DNA of 64,000 bases from Rickettsiales bacterium (GTDB taxonomy: Bacteria > Pseudomonadota > Alphaproteobacteria > Rickettsiales > UBA998), in NCBI GenBank assembly GCA_024304995.1, contig JAMWZD010000001.1, positions 573,472 through 637,471 on the forward strand. Reading direction: 5' to 3'. Made by a program: the position numbers and the translations under genes. Below, in pieces: positions 27,676 to 37,510 of this stretch (the first letter of the stretch is position 1; each line of letters begins with the position of its first letter). The notes below the pieces were generated by a model that was given only the letters and a program-made list of their open reading frames with translations, searched no databases and was not told where the DNA came from.

Positions 27676-28341
27676 CTATAACGCACTTACAGACGTAGTT
27701 TTGCTTGGCACTGGCTGCATATGAACTGCCACTTCCTGCGCATCAATCGTCGTTTGTGGGGTGTGCAGTCTGGTTGCTACTTCGCTGACAATTTCGCTCA
27801 CCTTGGCTTCCAGCGGATTATCCAGATGGATGATGGAGTGAGGATGGTCTATGGTGGCGGCATATAAATCTGGCTGGCTTAGCGCAAATTCGAGATGCGC
27901 CCCCGCTTTGACACCCGTTAAAAACGCCCCTTCCAGTGGGGTAAACACTTCACCAGAAAGCAAGGGGTCACTCACTTGCTCCTGTGACATAGCGCGTGTG
28001 ATATGCCCTGTAGAAAGAATAATATTACCTGTTTTAATATCCACATCCACATATGGCGCTTCGTTTTTGACCAGTATAATATCTTCTGGCATCGTCCCGT
28101 GAGACTGCGCAATCAGGTTCAGCCCATCTGCAAATTGCTGCGTGAAATCAGTGTACTGCGCCACCTGCTGCGCATCCGCTTCGGGGAACATCGCTACAAA
28201 ATCAGGGTTACTTAGGCGCGTGCCTTCGGCGAACTGGGTGATGACATCTTTGTAGGGTTCTTCTTGTTGCATATTATGCTCTGGACTCTTTCTCATTCGT
28301 TCCCCTAGATTTCGCATACCTAAAATTGCAGCAGCAGACAT
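27676..28341 (-). CDS. Orphan soluble protein
   Basis: This 221-residue protein is acidic, with no membrane segment or signal peptide. It includes FPEADAQQVAQYTDFTQQFADGLNLI split by helices, and YVDVDIKTGNIILSTGHI, but I recognise no family. It converges on the LamG/RTX gene with seven bases between stops. The start at 28341 (MSAAAILGMRN) could be later, for example the Met at residue 9 or 16. Style (Ala/Gln-rich, acidic) is similar to the orphan at 31494, but no clear homology is visible. Confidence 0.5.
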   Translation of the reverse strand: MSAAAILGMRNLGERMRKSPEHNMQQEEPYKDVITQFAEGTRLSNPDFVAMFPEADAQQVAQYTDFTQQFADGLNLIAQSHGTMPEDIILVKNEAPYVDVDIKTGNIILSTGHITRAMSQEQVSDPLLSGEVFTPLEGAFLTGVKAGAHLEFALSQPDLYAATIDHPHSIIHLDNPLEAKVSEIVSEVATRLHTPQTTIDAQEVAVHMQPVPSKTTSVSAL

Positions 28342-28468
28342 GTAACCAACCCTATATCATTTAAATGAAAAACTATATTAGCAGATCGAAATGTCATTTT
28401 AATGACAAAATATAATATGACGCGCAAAGCGCTTGTTAAGCGCGCAACAGTAAGCTACATATAACATT

Positions 28469-29857
28469 ATGGACATGGCACATATACAAAATTCACTGCG
28501 TGAAATGAAAGAATGGTCGCTGGAAAGCTGGCGCGAGATTGAAATTAAACAGCAACCGATATATCCAGACGAAAAAGCGCTGGAATCGGTGGAAGGAAGA
28601 CTGCGCAAACTACCTGCACTCACCTCCCCTGCAGAGGCGCGCCGCCTGAAAAAAGAACTGGGCGAAGTGGCAATGGGGGATGGCTTTTTGCTGCAGGGCG
28701 GTGACTGCGCTGAAAGTTTTGCCGAATTTAGCGAGAAGAACCTGCGCTCTTACGCGCGTTCCATGCTGCAAATGACGATGGCACTAATGTATGGTGCAGG
28801 CTGCCCCGTGGTGAAAGTCGGGCGCATTGCAGGGCAATTTGCCAAGCCGCGTTCCTCTGGCATGGAAACGGTGGATGGTGTAGAACTGCCAAGTTACCGT
28901 GGTGACATGATAAACGGCATGGAATTTGATGAAATATCACGCCACCCAGACCCTGAGCGCCTGATGCAGGTCTATTTTCAGTCTGGTACTACACTGAATT
29001 TTCTGCGTTCCCTGTTTAAAGGTGATTTTGCCTCGCTGGAAACCATCAGCGAATGGAATATGGATTTTATTAAGCAATCTGCACAGGGCAGACGCTTTTC
29101 GGAATTGGTGGAACGCATTAATGAATCCATGCGGTTTATTCGCGCGTGCGGTCTTTCCCCTGCACAGGCGCGTCAGCTTTCCGAAGCACGTTTTTACAGC
29201 TCTCATGAAGGGTTATTGCTGAATTATGAATCTGCGCTCACACGCATGAGCGAAGAAGACGGCAAACCCTATGTTTGCTCAGCGCATATGTTATGGATTG
29301 GAGACAGAACACGCAACCCGAAAGAAGCGCATGTCGAATTCTTACGCGGCATAGCGAATCCGATTGGCTGTAAACTCGGACCTTCCATGACACGTGATGA
29401 TTTGCTGGAATTATGTGACGTGCTCAACCCAGAGAATGAGCCAGGGCGCTTAACCTTCATCGCCCGCATGGGCGCAGATAAAGTGGGTGAGTTATTGCCG
29501 CAACATGTGCGCACATTGAAACAGGAAGGGCGACATGTCGTCTGGTCGTGCGACCCGATGCACGGCAACACCATCAAATCACCTAACGGATATAAAACGC
29601 GCAAGTTTAACGATATTCTGTCTGAAGTGCGCCAGTTCTTCGCCATTCATCAGGCAGAAGGCACGCACGCAGGTGGCGTCCATTTTGAAATGACTGGGCA
29701 GGATGTGACAGAATGTCTTGGTGGCGCACAGGCAATTTCCGAACTGGATCTGGGCAGCCGTTACCACACCCATTGTGATCCACGTCTGAATGCATCACAA
29801 AGTCTGGAACTGGCATTTTTGCTGGCAGAAGAACTCCGCAAGGAACAAAACCGCTAA
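28469..29857 (+). CDS. 3-deoxy-7-phosphoheptulonate synthase, class II
   Basis: This enzyme catalyses the first step of the shikimate pathway, condensing phosphoenolpyruvate and erythrose 4-phosphate. Class II (plant and alphaproteobacterial type) is shown by the 462-residue length and by [62 protein letters not shown] and [18 protein letters not shown]. The start is ATG 28469 or ATG 28475; there is no ribosome binding site and a TATAAC lies at 28460-28465, so a leaderless message from 28475 is possible. It appears to be a single-gene unit. Confidence 0.95.
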   Translation: MDMAHIQNSLREMKEWSLESWREIEIKQQPIYPDEKALESVEGRLRKLPALTSPAEARRLKKELGEVAMGDGFLLQGGDCAESFAEFSEKNLRSYARSMLQMTMALMYGAGCPVVKVGRIAGQFAKPRSSGMETVDGVELPSYRGDMINGMEFDEISRHPDPERLMQVYFQSGTTLNFLRSLFKGDFASLETISEWNMDFIKQSAQGRRFSELVERINESMRFIRACGLSPAQARQLSEARFYSSHEGLLLNYESALTRMSEEDGKPYVCSAHMLWIGDRTRNPKEAHVEFLRGIANPIGCKLGPSMTRDDLLELCDVLNPENEPGRLTFIARMGADKVGELLPQHVRTLKQEGRHVVWSCDPMHGNTIKSPNGYKTRKFNDILSEVRQFFAIHQAEGTHAGGVHFEMTGQDVTECLGGAQAISELDLGSRYHTHCDPRLNASQSLELAFLLAEELRKEQNR

Positions 29858-29871
29858 TCTGCTTTTGATTG

Positions 29872-30285
29872 TTAGATGTTTTTGTCAGTGGCATAGTCAG
29901 TGACATACACACTTCTGCCTTCAATTTTTTTGCCAGATTCAGTATGTTCAACCTTACCATTCACCACGACTTTATCACCATGAACGACACCAGGTGCGCC
30001 GACTACATTCACGGCGATGGTCGCGCCCTGCATTCCACGGATTAAGAATTTCCCTGAATGCACATTAACATTCACTACCTGACCATATGTGGTGACATCA
30101 TCACCTGGTCGTGCATAAGTATCCACAATCTCGACTGGAGTTGCATTTTCTTTGAGCTGCACAGCAGACAGACTGTTCAGTTGCAGTTCATTCCCTGTCA
30201 GCAATGCAGGGGACAATAGTGCAACCGCCATTGTTCCAATGAAGAAGCGATGAGTCAAAGTATTTTTCTTTTTAATATGTGCCAT
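29872..30285 (-). CDS. Small exported OB-fold-like protein
   Basis: This 137-residue protein has an N-terminal signal-like segment (basic MAHIKKKNTLTHRF, then FIGTMAVALLSPALL) and a beta-rich remainder (TTYGQVVNVNVHSGKFLIRG, DKVVVNGKVEH) resembling an OB-fold, as in the bacterial periplasmic BOF proteins; the family assignment is tentative. I chose ATG 30285 because GGAGAAA precedes it; an in-frame ATG at 30309 is less likely. It converges on the DAHP synthase gene with 14 bases between. Probably periplasmic. Confidence 0.6.
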   Translation of the reverse strand: MAHIKKKNTLTHRFFIGTMAVALLSPALLTGNELQLNSLSAVQLKENATPVEIVDTYARPGDDVTTYGQVVNVNVHSGKFLIRGMQGATIAVNVVGAPGVVHGDKVVVNGKVEHTESGKKIEGRSVYVTDYATDKNI

Positions 30286-30382
30286 AATGTTTCTCCGAAT
30301 CTGACTCATTATGAAAATTAAAACCTATAATTTCCATGCGGAGAAAATATCTAATGTATAAGTTGCATATAAAGATTATATA

Positions 30383-31084
30383 CTATTTTGTTAGACAATA
30401 GATTACATTGCGCAGCCGCCGAATTTGTGATGAGCTAAGATTGGCGCGCTCAATCATCCCTTGCAGACCAAAGCGCATCATGCGTTGCTTGTCATTAGAA
30501 GGGAAATAATGTTTCTCTTCCAGCTTGTTGACTAATAAAGAATATAATGAATGTTTTTCTTTAAGCGAAGCTGTTTTACTTGTTTGTATTGCCGCGGGTT
30601 TATCGTCTTTTGAAAACCAGTCATACGCGCAGATAATCACGCTCTGCGCCAGATTCAGCGAGCTATATTCTCCCGTGGGAATGGTAAGTAATTTCTGACA
30701 GCAGGCAATATCTTCATTGCTCAACCCGTTATTTTCAGGTCCGAATACATATGCCGCCTGCCCTGCATTGCTTTTCGTTTCTATAGTTGCCTGCGCAACG
30801 CTGACATGTTCAATCTCACTATCGCGGCGGCGGGCGCTGCATCCATATGCGATGTGGCAATCCTCCAATGCATCCGTCAAATGATCATATAATCTGGCAT
30901 TTGCAATAATATCCTTTGCGTGAGATGCCGTGGAAACAGCTTTGTCATTCGGCCAGCCATCTCGAGGGGCAACCAGACGCAATTCTGAGAAGCCAAAATT
31001 TTTCATGGCGCGCGCCGTCGCACCAATATTTCCCCCCATTTGCGGGCGCACTAAAACAATATAAGGTGGCAAGGCAGAACTCAT
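30383..31084 (-). CDS. trmJ: TrmH/SpoU-family RNA 2'-O-methyltransferase, TrmJ-like
   Basis: This SPOUT-class enzyme probably 2'-O-methylates tRNA position 32. The 233-residue length and motifs match TrmJ: IVLVRPQMGGNIGATARAMKNFG at the N-terminus (motif 1 core NIGATARAMKN), YVFGPENNGLSNEDI (motif 2) and EYSSLNLAQSV (motif 3), with a C-terminal helical extension containing RRLRNVIYCL. It is divergent from infA with about 80 bases between. The family is secure; the exact modified base is by analogy. Confidence 0.88.
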   Translation of the reverse strand: MSSALPPYIVLVRPQMGGNIGATARAMKNFGFSELRLVAPRDGWPNDKAVSTASHAKDIIANARLYDHLTDALEDCHIAYGCSARRRDSEIEHVSVAQATIETKSNAGQAAYVFGPENNGLSNEDIACCQKLLTIPTGEYSSLNLAQSVIICAYDWFSKDDKPAAIQTSKTASLKEKHSLYSLLVNKLEEKHYFPSNDKQRMMRFGLQGMIERANLSSSQIRRLRNVIYCLTK

Positions 31085-31163
31085 AGCGATGTTAATAGCA
31101 TTTAAAGAGCTGATATGGTATAATTTCTTGCATTAAAGATAAAACCTATTTATAGACACGCAT

Positions 31164-31382
31164 ATGGCAAAAGAAGAATTATTAGAATTTGAAGGTGTAG
31201 TGGAAGAAGTGCTTCCCAACACGATGTTCCGTGTGAAGCTGGAAAACGGACATGAAATGCTGGCGCATAGCTCTGGTCGTATGCGCAAAAACCGCATCCG
31301 AGTGCTGGCGGGGGACAAGGTCACAGTCGAAATGACCCCCTATGATTTGACCAAAGGGCGCATTACATTCCGCCACAAGTAA
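31164..31382 (+). CDS. infA: Translation initiation factor IF-1
   Basis: This 72-residue S1-type OB-fold protein binds the 30S A site during initiation. [39 protein letters not shown] and the end GRITFRHK match alphaproteobacterial IF-1 over the full length. TATAAT at 31119-31124 may be the -10 element, giving a leader of about 33 bases; the ribosome binding site is weak. Next gene is an orphan after 111 bases. Confidence 0.97.
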   Translation: MAKEELLEFEGVVEEVLPNTMFRVKLENGHEMLAHSSGRMRKNRIRVLAGDKVTVEMTPYDLTKGRITFRHK

Positions 31383-31493
31383 ATACATTACCGTTTTATT
31401 TATAAATACTTAAAATATTAAATAAATATTAGCATCTATGCTGATATTATGGTATAGTGTAAGTAATAGATAGAATAAAAACGGTTACAAACA

Positions 31494-32282
31494 ATGACAG
31501 TAGTAGATCCAATGGTTAGCGGCGCAGCGCAAATTCTTGCCAGCCGAGATTCATTTACACCAGAACAGATTCAAATGGCTGAAATGACGCTAGATCAGGC
31601 AGGCATTGACCCATCCATGCTGGATAACGCACGACTGGGCATGTTGGCAATGGGTGACTCTAAAGGGCTTGAAGGATTTGCTGACGTTAATGAGCAAGCA
31701 GCAGGTATAGAAATGGCTGCAGCAGCGCAGACTCCTGCTTTTACACCTGATAGTGTAGGGCTTTGGGGGGATGATTCAGGCAATTCACTGGGCTCTATGG
31801 AAGCAATGCATGATCGCTCCGTCATGAATAACAGTCACACTGGAACTGCAAATGATACAGATTTACAAAATGTAGAAATGCAGGCACGTGCAGCAGCAAT
31901 TGGCGCAGGAGACCAGTCAACAATTGAAGACCAGGCACGTATGTCTGGCGCGTCAGCCGCAGTTGAATCTGCTGCAGATAAAGCAGCATTACAGACTGCT
32001 GGCGCAGATTATATGATGAACGCACAAGCTGGTGAAAGCGTATCAGAGTATGAGGATCGCAAGGAAGAAGAGCAGCGCCAGCCAGAACAGGCGCAGGAAC
32101 AAGGCATGTTTGCAGGCGCGTTCGCCAGTCTGGGCGCAGCACTTGCACCTGTGATTGCCACTATCAAAGGCTGGATCACTCCAGGACAGGAACAAGGAAC
32201 AGATATTTCCATGTCAGAGCTTGGTGAACTCAGTCCAAATGGTCCGCAAGCACAACGTGGCATTGGTGGACGCACTGTTTAG
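31494..32282 (+). CDS. Orphan Ala/Gln/Met-rich protein upstream of gyrA
   Basis: This 262-residue low-complexity acidic protein is rich in Ala, Gln, Met and Asp. Most of it looks disordered or helical; one moderately hydrophobic segment (GMFAGAFASLGAALAPVIATIKGW, in the last third) could be membrane-associated. No known motif is seen. The start ATG 31494 lies downstream of TATAGT near 31453, a possible -10. The next gene is gyrA, 86 bases on. The long clean frame and codon use agree with neighbours, so it is probably real, but no function can be given. Confidence 0.55.
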   Translation: MTVVDPMVSGAAQILASRDSFTPEQIQMAEMTLDQAGIDPSMLDNARLGMLAMGDSKGLEGFADVNEQAAGIEMAAAAQTPAFTPDSVGLWGDDSGNSLGSMEAMHDRSVMNNSHTGTANDTDLQNVEMQARAAAIGAGDQSTIEDQARMSGASAAVESAADKAALQTAGADYMMNAQAGESVSEYEDRKEEEQRQPEQAQEQGMFAGAFASLGAALAPVIATIKGWITPGQEQGTDISMSELGELSPNGPQAQRGIGGRTV

Positions 32283-32337
32283 CAGCCCCCTGTTGCATTG
32301 TTAAAAACCTTGCCCCGAATTAACTAATCTGCTAGAA

Positions 32338-32362
32338 ACATCCATGTAATTAACATGGATGT
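32338..32362 (+). repeat. Perfect inverted repeat just before the gyrA start
   Basis: ACATCCATGT (32338-32347) and ACATGGATGT (32353-32362) are exact reverse complements around a five-base loop, ending six bases before the TTG start of gyrA. No T-run follows. It occupies the place where a ribosome binding site would be. Confidence 0.75.
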
Positions 32363-32368
32363 CTGGCT

Positions 32369-35131
32369 TTGTCTGAAACTACTCTTACTCCAAATAATAC
32401 CCCCACTATTTCCATAGAAAAGGAGATGAAACGCTCCTATCTGGATTATGCGATGAGTGTGATTGTCTCTCGCGCCATTCCAGATGTGCGTGATGGGTTA
32501 AAACCCGTGCATCGCCGCATTCTGTTTGCGATGCAGGAATCCAATTGTGATTACAATAAACCCTATAAAAAATCTGCGCGTATCGTCGGTGAAGTGATGG
32601 GTAAATATCACCCGCATGGTGACGGCGCGATTTATGATGCATTGGTGCGCATGGCGCAACCATTCTCCATGTCCAAAATGTTGATAGACGGGCAAGGAAA
32701 CTTCGGTTCGATGGACGGTGACCCTCCAGCAGCAATGCGTTACACGGAATCTCGTCTGGACAAGGTCTCCCAGCTTGCGTTGTTGCAGGATATTGAAAAG
32801 GATACAGTCGATTTCATTCCGAACTATGACGGCGCAGAAAAAGAACCAACCGTATTGCCTGCACGTTATCCGAATATTCTGGTTAATGGCGCAAATGGTA
32901 TTGCAGTGGGGATGGCAACCAACATCCCGCCTCATAATCTGGGTGAAGTGGTGGACGCTACCTGCATGTTGATTGATAATCCTGCTGCTTCCATTGATGA
33001 ACTCATGGAAGTGATTCCTGCACCAGACTTTCCAACGGGCGGAATTATACTGGGTCGTCAGGGCTCACATTCTGCGGCGCATACGGGGCGCGGTTCCGTG
33101 GTGATGCGTGCTAAAACGCATTTTGAAGAATTTTCAAATAACCGCACGGCAATCATTGTTGATGAAATTCCGTATCAGGTCAATAAATCCCGTCTGGTGG
33201 AACGCATTGCCGAATTAGTGCGTGACAAGAAAATTGAAGGCATTTCTGACTTGCGCGATGAGTCTGACAAATCGGGCGTGCGCGTAGTGATTGAAACCAA
33301 GCGTGACTCTGTGCCAGATGTGGTGTTAGCTCAACTCTTTAAATTTACGCCGCTGCAAACCAGCTTTGGTGTCAATGCATTAGCGCTGAATGATGGTCGC
33401 CCAGGTCAGCTAAACCTGAAAGACATTCTCGAAGCCTTCGTGCGCTTCCGCGAACAGGTAATTACTCGCCGCACCAATCATTTGCTGAATAAAACGCGTG
33501 ATAAGGCACATAATTTAATTGGCCTGGCGATTGCCGTTGCCAATATTGATGAAGTCATCAAAGTCATTCGCAACGCCCCCAACCCACCCGCAGCCAAAGA
33601 AGAATTAATGCGCCGTGACTGGGATGCGGCAGATGTATTGCCACTTCTGGAACTGGTGGATGACAAGCGCAATGCGCTGGATGGCACACGCATTAAATTT
33701 ACTGAAGAACAGGCGCGCGGCATTCTGGAACTTCGCCTGCAACGCTTAACAGGGCTAGAGCGCGAAAAGATCAACGGCGAACTGGCAGAGCTTGGCGAAG
33801 CCATTAAAAAATATCTGTTTATTCTGGGTTCATATGATGAGCGTATGCGCATTATGAAAGAAGAACTGCAGGAAGTGAAAGATGAATTTGCCGTGCCACG
33901 CCGCACCGTAATTGAAGAATCTGAATTTGAACACGACATTGAAGATCTGATTCAGAAAGAAGATATGGTTGTGACGGTGACAGCGGGCGGCTATATCAAA
34001 CGTGTGCCTCTGGACACCTACCGAGCGCAACGTCGCGGAGGAAAAGGGCGTTCGGGCATGTCCATGAAGGATGAGGATGCGATTGAAGAATTATTTGTGG
34101 TGAACACCCACACTCCCGTTCTGTTTTTCTCCAATACAGGAAAAGTCTACAAACTGAAAGTCTACCGCCTGCCGCTTGGTTCGCCTACCACGAAAGGCAA
34201 GGCGCTCGTCAATATTTTCCCACTCGAAGATGGTGAGACGATTACGACCTTCATGCCACTGCCAGAAGATGAAGAGACGTGGAACGAAATGCATGTCATG
34301 TTTGCTACTTCAATGGGTACGATTCGCCGCAATGATTTATCTGATTTCCATAATGTCATGAGCAACGGAAAAATTGCCATGAAGCTGGAAGGCGAAGAAC
34401 AGCTTGTGTCAGTTCGTGCATGTAATGCAGATGATGATGTGTTGCTGGCAGCGCAATCTGGCAAGTGCATCCGTTTCCCGGTTGATGCCATTCGCGTCTT
34501 TAAAAGCCGCGCTTCAACAGGTGTGCGGGCAATGAAACTGGCTGATGGTGATATGGTGGTGTCTATGTCTATCCTCAACGGCGGAAAAGACGTGACATCC
34601 GAAGAACGCGCAGCTTACCTTAAACGCGCTAATCAGCTCCGTCGCGCGGAAGGTGAAGCAGTGAATGACGAAGTGGAAGGCGCAGTGACTGACCTCTCAG
34701 ATGAGCGTTTTGAAGAACTGGCAGAGCGTGAGCAGTTTATTTTAAGCATTACTGAAAATGGGTATGGCAAGCGTAGCTCATCCTATGAATATCGCGTTAC
34801 AGGGCGCGGTGGTTCGGGCATTGTGAATATTATCACGAATGAACGTAACGGCGCAGTGGTGGGCAGTTTTCACATCGCAGATGATGATCAGCTGATGTTG
34901 ATGACGGATACGGCAAAAATCATCCGCACTCCTGTGCATGATGTCCGCATCGCAGGTCGCAACACGCAAGGCGTAACATTGTTCAAGGTGGATAAGGGCG
35001 AGCATGTCGTCTCTGCCGTGCGCATTGATGGCGCAATGCTGAAAGATGCTGAGCCTGATGACGCGGAACTGGAAGATGGCGCGGAAACCACGGCGGAAGC
35101 AAGTGTAACCATGCCAGATACTGACGCGTAA
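32369..35131 (+). CDS. gyrA: DNA gyrase subunit A
   Basis: This type II topoisomerase subunit cuts and religates DNA to introduce negative supercoils with GyrB. It has 920 residues. The catalytic Tyr125 is in AAMRYTES, and the GyrA-box QRRGGKG near 550 separates it from ParC. The C-terminal beta-pinwheel has an acidic insert ([11 protein letters not shown]), common in alphaproteobacteria. The quinolone region reads [10 protein letters not shown]: Gly86 takes the place of E. coli Ser83, while Asp90 matches Asp87. The only fitting start is TTG 32369, right after a perfect inverted repeat and without a ribosome binding site. The stop overlaps coaD (TAATG). Confidence 0.96.
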   Translation: MSETTLTPNNTPTISIEKEMKRSYLDYAMSVIVSRAIPDVRDGLKPVHRRILFAMQESNCDYNKPYKKSARIVGEVMGKYHPHGDGAIYDALVRMAQPFSMSKMLIDGQGNFGSMDGDPPAAMRYTESRLDKVSQLALLQDIEKDTVDFIPNYDGAEKEPTVLPARYPNILVNGANGIAVGMATNIPPHNLGEVVDATCMLIDNPAASIDELMEVIPAPDFPTGGIILGRQGSHSAAHTGRGSVVMRAKTHFEEFSNNRTAIIVDEIPYQVNKSRLVERIAELVRDKKIEGISDLRDESDKSGVRVVIETKRDSVPDVVLAQLFKFTPLQTSFGVNALALNDGRPGQLNLKDILEAFVRFREQVITRRTNHLLNKTRDKAHNLIGLAIAVANIDEVIKVIRNAPNPPAAKEELMRRDWDAADVLPLLELVDDKRNALDGTRIKFTEEQARGILELRLQRLTGLEREKINGELAELGEAIKKYLFILGSYDERMRIMKEELQEVKDEFAVPRRTVIEESEFEHDIEDLIQKEDMVVTVTAGGYIKRVPLDTYRAQRRGGKGRSGMSMKDEDAIEELFVVNTHTPVLFFSNTGKVYKLKVYRLPLGSPTTKGKALVNIFPLEDGETITTFMPLPEDEETWNEMHVMFATSMGTIRRNDLSDFHNVMSNGKIAMKLEGEEQLVSVRACNADDDVLLAAQSGKCIRFPVDAIRVFKSRASTGVRAMKLADGDMVVSMSILNGGKDVTSEERAAYLKRANQLRRAEGEAVNDEVEGAVTDLSDERFEELAEREQFILSITENGYGKRSSSYEYRVTGRGGSGIVNIITNERNGAVVGSFHIADDDQLMLMTDTAKIIRTPVHDVRIAGRNTQGVTLFKVDKGEHVVSAVRIDGAMLKDAEPDDAELEDGAETTAEASVTMPDTDA

Positions 35132-35631
35132 TGTCTGAACGTATCGGCATTTACCCTGGCACATTTGACCCCATCACGCACGGGCATCAGCACATCATCA
35201 AACGTGCGTTGCGTGTGGTGGACAAACTCATCGTCGCCCCTGCGCTGGACACGGGCAAAGCCCCTATTTTTGATCTGGAAAAACGTAAAGAGCTGATCCA
35301 GCATGACATTGATGGATTGCCGAATAATCTTGGTGCGCGGGTGGAAGTCCACGCTTTTTCAGGGTTGCTGGTGAATTTTGCACGGGAGCATAACGCCACC
35401 ATTTTGGTGCGGGGTTTGCGCGCCATATCCGACTTTGAATATGAATTTCAAATGGCATGCATGAACTCCAAACTCGCTCCCGAAATTGAAACGATTTTTC
35501 TCACCGCATCTGAATCGACTCATTTTGTCTCGTCTCGCTTTGTGAAGCAGATTGGAAAACTGGGTGGGGATATTTCACAGTTTGTGTCTGATAATACAGC
35601 GAAGGCGCTGCAGGAGCATTTTAATGCATAA
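35131..35631 (+). CDS. coaD: Phosphopantetheine adenylyltransferase
   Basis: This enzyme transfers AMP from ATP to 4'-phosphopantetheine, the step before the last in coenzyme A synthesis. The 166-residue sequence has the nucleotidyltransferase motif YPGTFDPITHGH (residues 8-19), RGLRAISDFEYEFQMA in the middle, and STHFVSSRFVKQ near the C-terminus. Its ATG shares a base with the gyrA stop, the usual alphaproteobacterial arrangement, so it depends on the gyrA transcript. Confidence 0.96.
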   Translation: MSERIGIYPGTFDPITHGHQHIIKRALRVVDKLIVAPALDTGKAPIFDLEKRKELIQHDIDGLPNNLGARVEVHAFSGLLVNFAREHNATILVRGLRAISDFEYEFQMACMNSKLAPEIETIFLTASESTHFVSSRFVKQIGKLGGDISQFVSDNTAKALQEHFNA

Positions 35632-35659
35632 AAAAACCTTTCTAAACAAATTAGAAAGG
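35629..35659 (-). terminator. Terminator of the minus-strand secretion unit
   Basis: Stem CCTTTCTAA (35637-35645) and TTAGAAAGG (35651-35659). On the minus strand it is followed by a T-run (A-run at 35630-35636 on the + strand), so it ends the gene at 35667. It lacks a T-run in the + direction and would be a poor terminator for coaD. Confidence 0.85.
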
Positions 35660-35666
35660 CGCAGTA

Positions 35667-36026
35667 TTAGATTTTATTCAGATTCCAGTCATACCCTAAA
35701 ACAGAATTTAGTAGCAGTACCTTAGAGTTGGCATAGCTTCTATATGCTTTTTCGTGTGCCTTTTTAGCTTTTGCCAGTTTATAGCAGTATGCAGCAATAT
35801 GTTTAATGAGTGCTGCATATTGTTTTGGCTCAAGCACATGTTGCGCACTTGGCAAAAAGAAATCCATTAATGCAAATTCTTGTTTGGTTGCCATATGCAA
35901 ATATGATTCGAGCAAAAGCAAACCTTTATCAGGTGATGCATTTTTGCCTGTTTGTTTGCTGACAACAGTATTTAAGTTCAAATCAGCATCTTGCTGGATA
36001 ATATCGTGAAACAAGCCTTCGGACAT
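35667..36026 (-). CDS. Small orphan at the end of the type I secretion unit
   Basis: This 119-residue soluble helical protein has a basic C-terminal half (YCYKLAKAKKAHEKAYRSYANS). It is not recognised. The start ATG 36026 has AGAGG at a good distance. It is 89 bases downstream of the TolC-type gene on the same strand and is followed by the terminator, so it is probably the last gene of the histidine kinase-ABC-HlyD-TolC unit. A chaperone or regulator linked to export is possible but unsupported by sequence. Confidence 0.55.
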   Translation of the reverse strand: MSEGLFHDIIQQDADLNLNTVVSKQTGKNASPDKGLLLLESYLHMATKQEFALMDFFLPSAQHVLEPKQYAALIKHIAAYCYKLAKAKKAHEKAYRSYANSKVLLLNSVLGYDWNLNKI

Positions 36027-36115
36027 AAGAGAAACCTCTTAAAACTACAGGGCAAAACTTACAACGTAAGTAAATTGAATAGCTGTATTAACCTTTGTCA
36101 GCAAAATTGTCCAGC

Positions 36116-37510
36116 TTAAACCCCACAACACAGCCCAGAAAAATCCATATTCAGCGCATAAAGCTGCGTCAACGCCTGCTGATATTGTTGCTGTGCTTTG
36201 ATGTGTTTAATGCGTGCTTTGGCAACATTTTCATCACGCATATTCAGCAGAAAATAATCACTATCGCCATTTTCAAAGCGTATTTTTTCAGCATTCTGCA
36301 TGGTCTGCGCCAGTTCAATTTCCTGCTCGGTAATACTGACATATTCACGCGCGGTGTTCAGCGCTTTCAGTGCGTTTTGCAGTTTCAGGTTCAGCGAGTC
36401 CTTCACCAGCTGCACCTCATATTGCAACTGGCGCTGCTGCGCTTTTGCCTGCGCAATATATCCCTTCGCGGTGCGTCTTTGCAACGGGATGCTCACATCT
36501 GCTTTTAAAATCGTTTCTGCCTGCTCACGGGAGACAGGACCAGAACCAATATCATTATTGTGTTCCAGCTTCACATCCAGCTTTGGAAGCAACAAATTTT
36601 CGCCGTAACGCTCCTGCAATGCCAGCTCATCATTTTTAATGCTGAATTGCGCCAGTTCTGGCCGCAGCAATAAACGTTCTTTAAATGTCGTCACATCCAG
36701 CGCCGCATTTGTTGGGGGAAACTCTGGCGGCAACTGCTCTTTTTCTGGGGTGAGCGGCTCCCCTGAAGGATTACGTGCATAAAACCCCAGCTGATTAGCT
36801 TTAACTTCAAATTCCAGCGCCGCATTGTTCAACTCAGCTTGACGCTGCAGAATATATTGCTGATTTTCTGTCAGAAAAATCCGCGCAATATCGCCCGTAT
36901 CCGCCTGAATCTTGAAGTTTTCCTGACGCTCTACTGCAATATCCAGCAAATCCTGATAGACCTTATATATCAACCCTGCCGAAAGCCACTCCCAGTATTT
37001 TTCAACTGCCTGCTCCTGCAATGCCACTTCAATCAACGCAACATCTGCCTCTACAATTGCATCCTGAAGCTGCGCGCTTTGCAGTTTGAAACGGCTGGGG
37101 TCAATGGTGCGGTTGCGCAGGAGAGACATTTGCAGCCCCACCAGAAATTCTCCATTTTCCGTGGTGATGCGTTTATCTTCGTAAATGGGAAAATTGCCAT
37201 CTGATAAACGATAACCTGCAGAAAGTTTTGCGTTAAACTCTCGAAGTGGCTGCACAATGCGCGTATCCGCCTGTTGCCCGTCATAAAAACCATGAAGACG
37301 ACTATATAAATCCTGCTCGATTGACGTATCAAACGCGCCTTCGGCTTCAAGAATTTTTGCGGCAGTAATATTCTGCTTTTCCAGCGTGCTGAGCAATTTG
37401 GGTGAATAAAGTCGTGCCAGCCGCGCCACTTCATCTGCGTGCAACAATTCTTTTGCCTGCAGTGAGGCGCACCATAGCAGCGAGACACATGCAATCCACG
37501 CAATGCGCAT
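36116..37510 (-). CDS. TolC-type outer-membrane efflux protein
   Basis: The 464-residue sequence starts with a signal peptide (MRIAWIACVSLLWCASLQAKE) and has the duplicated long coiled-coil helices of the outer-membrane factor family (for example SVTEQEIELAQTMQNAEKI-type segments near the end). It would form the trimeric periplasmic tunnel and outer-membrane channel of a type I exporter. Its ATG shares one base with the stop of the HlyD-type gene (TAATG), so the two are co-translated. The similarity is structural rather than motif-based, as is normal for this family. Confidence 0.8.
   Translation of the reverse strand: MRIAWIACVSLLWCASLQAKELLHADEVARLARLYSPKLLSTLEKQNITAAKILEAEGAFDTSIEQDLYSRLHGFYDGQQADTRIVQPLREFNAKLSAGYRLSDGNFPIYEDKRITTENGEFLVGLQMSLLRNRTIDPSRFKLQSAQLQDAIVEADVALIEVALQEQAVEKYWEWLSAGLIYKVYQDLLDIAVERQENFKIQADTGDIARIFLTENQQYILQRQAELNNAALEFEVKANQLGFYARNPSGEPLTPEKEQLPPEFPPTNAALDVTTFKERLLLRPELAQFSIKNDELALQERYGENLLLPKLDVKLEHNNDIGSGPVSREQAETILKADVSIPLQRRTAKGYIAQAKAQQRQLQYEVQLVKDSLNLKLQNALKALNTAREYVSITEQEIELAQTMQNAEKIRFENGDSDYFLLNMRDENVAKARIKHIKAQQQYQQALTQLYALNMDFSGLCCGV

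Noticed and set aside
32369-35131. ParC (topoisomerase IV) instead of GyrA
   Set aside because: The GyrA-box QRRGGKG is present and coaD follows, both pointing to GyrA.
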